From: Clostridiales bacterium
Lineage (GTDB): Bacteria > Bacillota > Clostridia > Lachnospirales > JAQSXR01
Length of the DNA: 64,000 nt
NCBI GenBank assembly: GCA_029256575.1
Contig: JAQSXR010000003.1
Coordinates: forward strand, 124,001 to 188,000
Direction of reading: 5' to 3'
In this document: positions 63,715 to 64,000 of the stretch, in pieces
How positions within the stretch are numbered: position 1 is the stretch's first letter
Layout: every line of letters starts with the position of its first letter
Position numbers and translations under genes: made by a program
Notes under the pieces: model-generated
Databases searched by the model: none
Seen by the model: only the letters and a program-made list of their open reading frames with translations
Told to the model about the DNA's origin: nothing

Positions 63715-64000
63715 ATGAAAAAACCACTAATTATATTAACGGGACCTACCGCAGTTGGTAAAACAAAATTATCAATTGATCTTGCTAAATTGATAAATGC
63801 TGAGATCATTTCTGCTGATTCTATGCAAGTTTACAAACATATGGATATCGGAACAGCCAAAATCACGAAGGAAGAAATGGATGGAATTAAACACTATTTA
63901 ATTGATGAAATTGAACCTTATGAAGAGTTTAGCGTTAGTGAATTTCAAATTCGAGCGAAAGAATATTTAGAAGAGATTTATTCAAAAGGGAAAATACCGA
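63715..64000 (+). CDS. miaA: tRNA dimethylallyltransferase MiaA (3' end missing)
   Basis: MiaA transfers dimethylallyl to A37 of tRNA, creating the MiaB substrate. The window holds the first ~95 codons: [25 protein letters not shown] with the Walker-type P-loop, then [21 protein letters not shown] and [19 protein letters not shown]. It is absent from the ORF track because it runs off the end. TAGGAG precedes the ATG, 12 bases after mutL. The frame stays open to base 64000. Confidence 0.95.
   Translation, partial: MKKPLIILTGPTAVGKTKLSIDLAKLINAEIISADSMQVYKHMDIGTAKITKEEMDGIKHYLIDEIEPYEEFSVSEFQIRAKEYLEEIYSKGKIP

Noticed and set aside
1-64000. Prophage, integrative element, defence island or transposase genes
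   Set aside because: No integrase, phage structural, defence or transposase protein was seen; the gene content is core metabolism, translation and sporulation throughout.

Overview
The window is low-GC (A/T-rich) DNA from an endospore-forming Firmicute. SpoIVA, YqfC/YqfD, a BofC-like protein, small alarmone synthetase, RecU, an LTA-synthase-type gene and a T-box leader all point to Clostridia. The gene content and the extra HisF-like domain on HisIE suggest Lachnospiraceae (Lachnoclostridium/C. phytofermentans-like). This placement rests on recognised protein families, not on a search. No rRNA, tRNA, CRISPR array, prophage or transposase gene was seen.

Layout. 1-1522: end of plsY and gpsA (phospholipid precursors). 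1.7-3.2 kb: ECF-type sigma factor overlapping its putative anti-sigma gene. 3.4-7.2 kb: a Phe-type T-box leader driving aroF-aroA-pheA. 7.2-8.9 kb: a small membrane protein and a CorC/HlyC-type CBS protein. 9-12.4 kb: chemoreceptor and spoIVA. 12.5-14.5 kb: ridA, an M23 peptidase and a YiiX-like hydrolase, ending in a palindromic repeat cluster. 14.7-16.5 kb (minus): a frameshifted LTA-synthase-like gene. 16.7-24.6 kb: orphan adenine methylase, transglutaminase-like protein, surface protein, cardiolipin synthase, phosphoesterase, RelQ, RsuA-type pseudouridine synthase and HAD phosphatase. 24.7-31.6 kb: YgiQ radical-SAM protein with a slippage-prone repeat tail, SDR, RluA-type synthase, a divergent YdcZ-type transporter pair with a Crp/Fnr regulator, and recU. 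31.7-38.6 kb: hisZGDCBA-IE operon without hisH or hisF. 38.7-42.6 kb: alaS and a CapA-like lipoprotein. 42.6-47.9 kb: rpsU-yqeY, then yqfC-yqfD-phoH-HDIG-ybeY. 47.9-51.4 kb: second repeat cluster, a broken DUF3048 lipoprotein, a SpoVB/MurJ-type flippase and a BofC-like protein. 51.6-56.3 kb: FAD oxidoreductase and proB-DUF896-formyl-THF ligase-proA. 56.3-64 kb: a serpin-like lipoprotein and miaB-mutS-mutL-miaA, with mutL split by a frameshift and miaA running off the window.

Most of the window is ordinary core metabolism and sporulation. The points that stand out are: a palindromic repeat family with the core TGGGGACGGTTCTTTTTGTATC at two loci; four reading frames interrupted by indels or deletions (mutL, an LTA synthase-like gene, a DUF3048 gene, the ygiQ tail); a HisF-like half-domain fused to HisIE in an operon lacking hisF and hisH; and several candidate operators and sporulation promoters. 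I found no clear novel multi-gene system.
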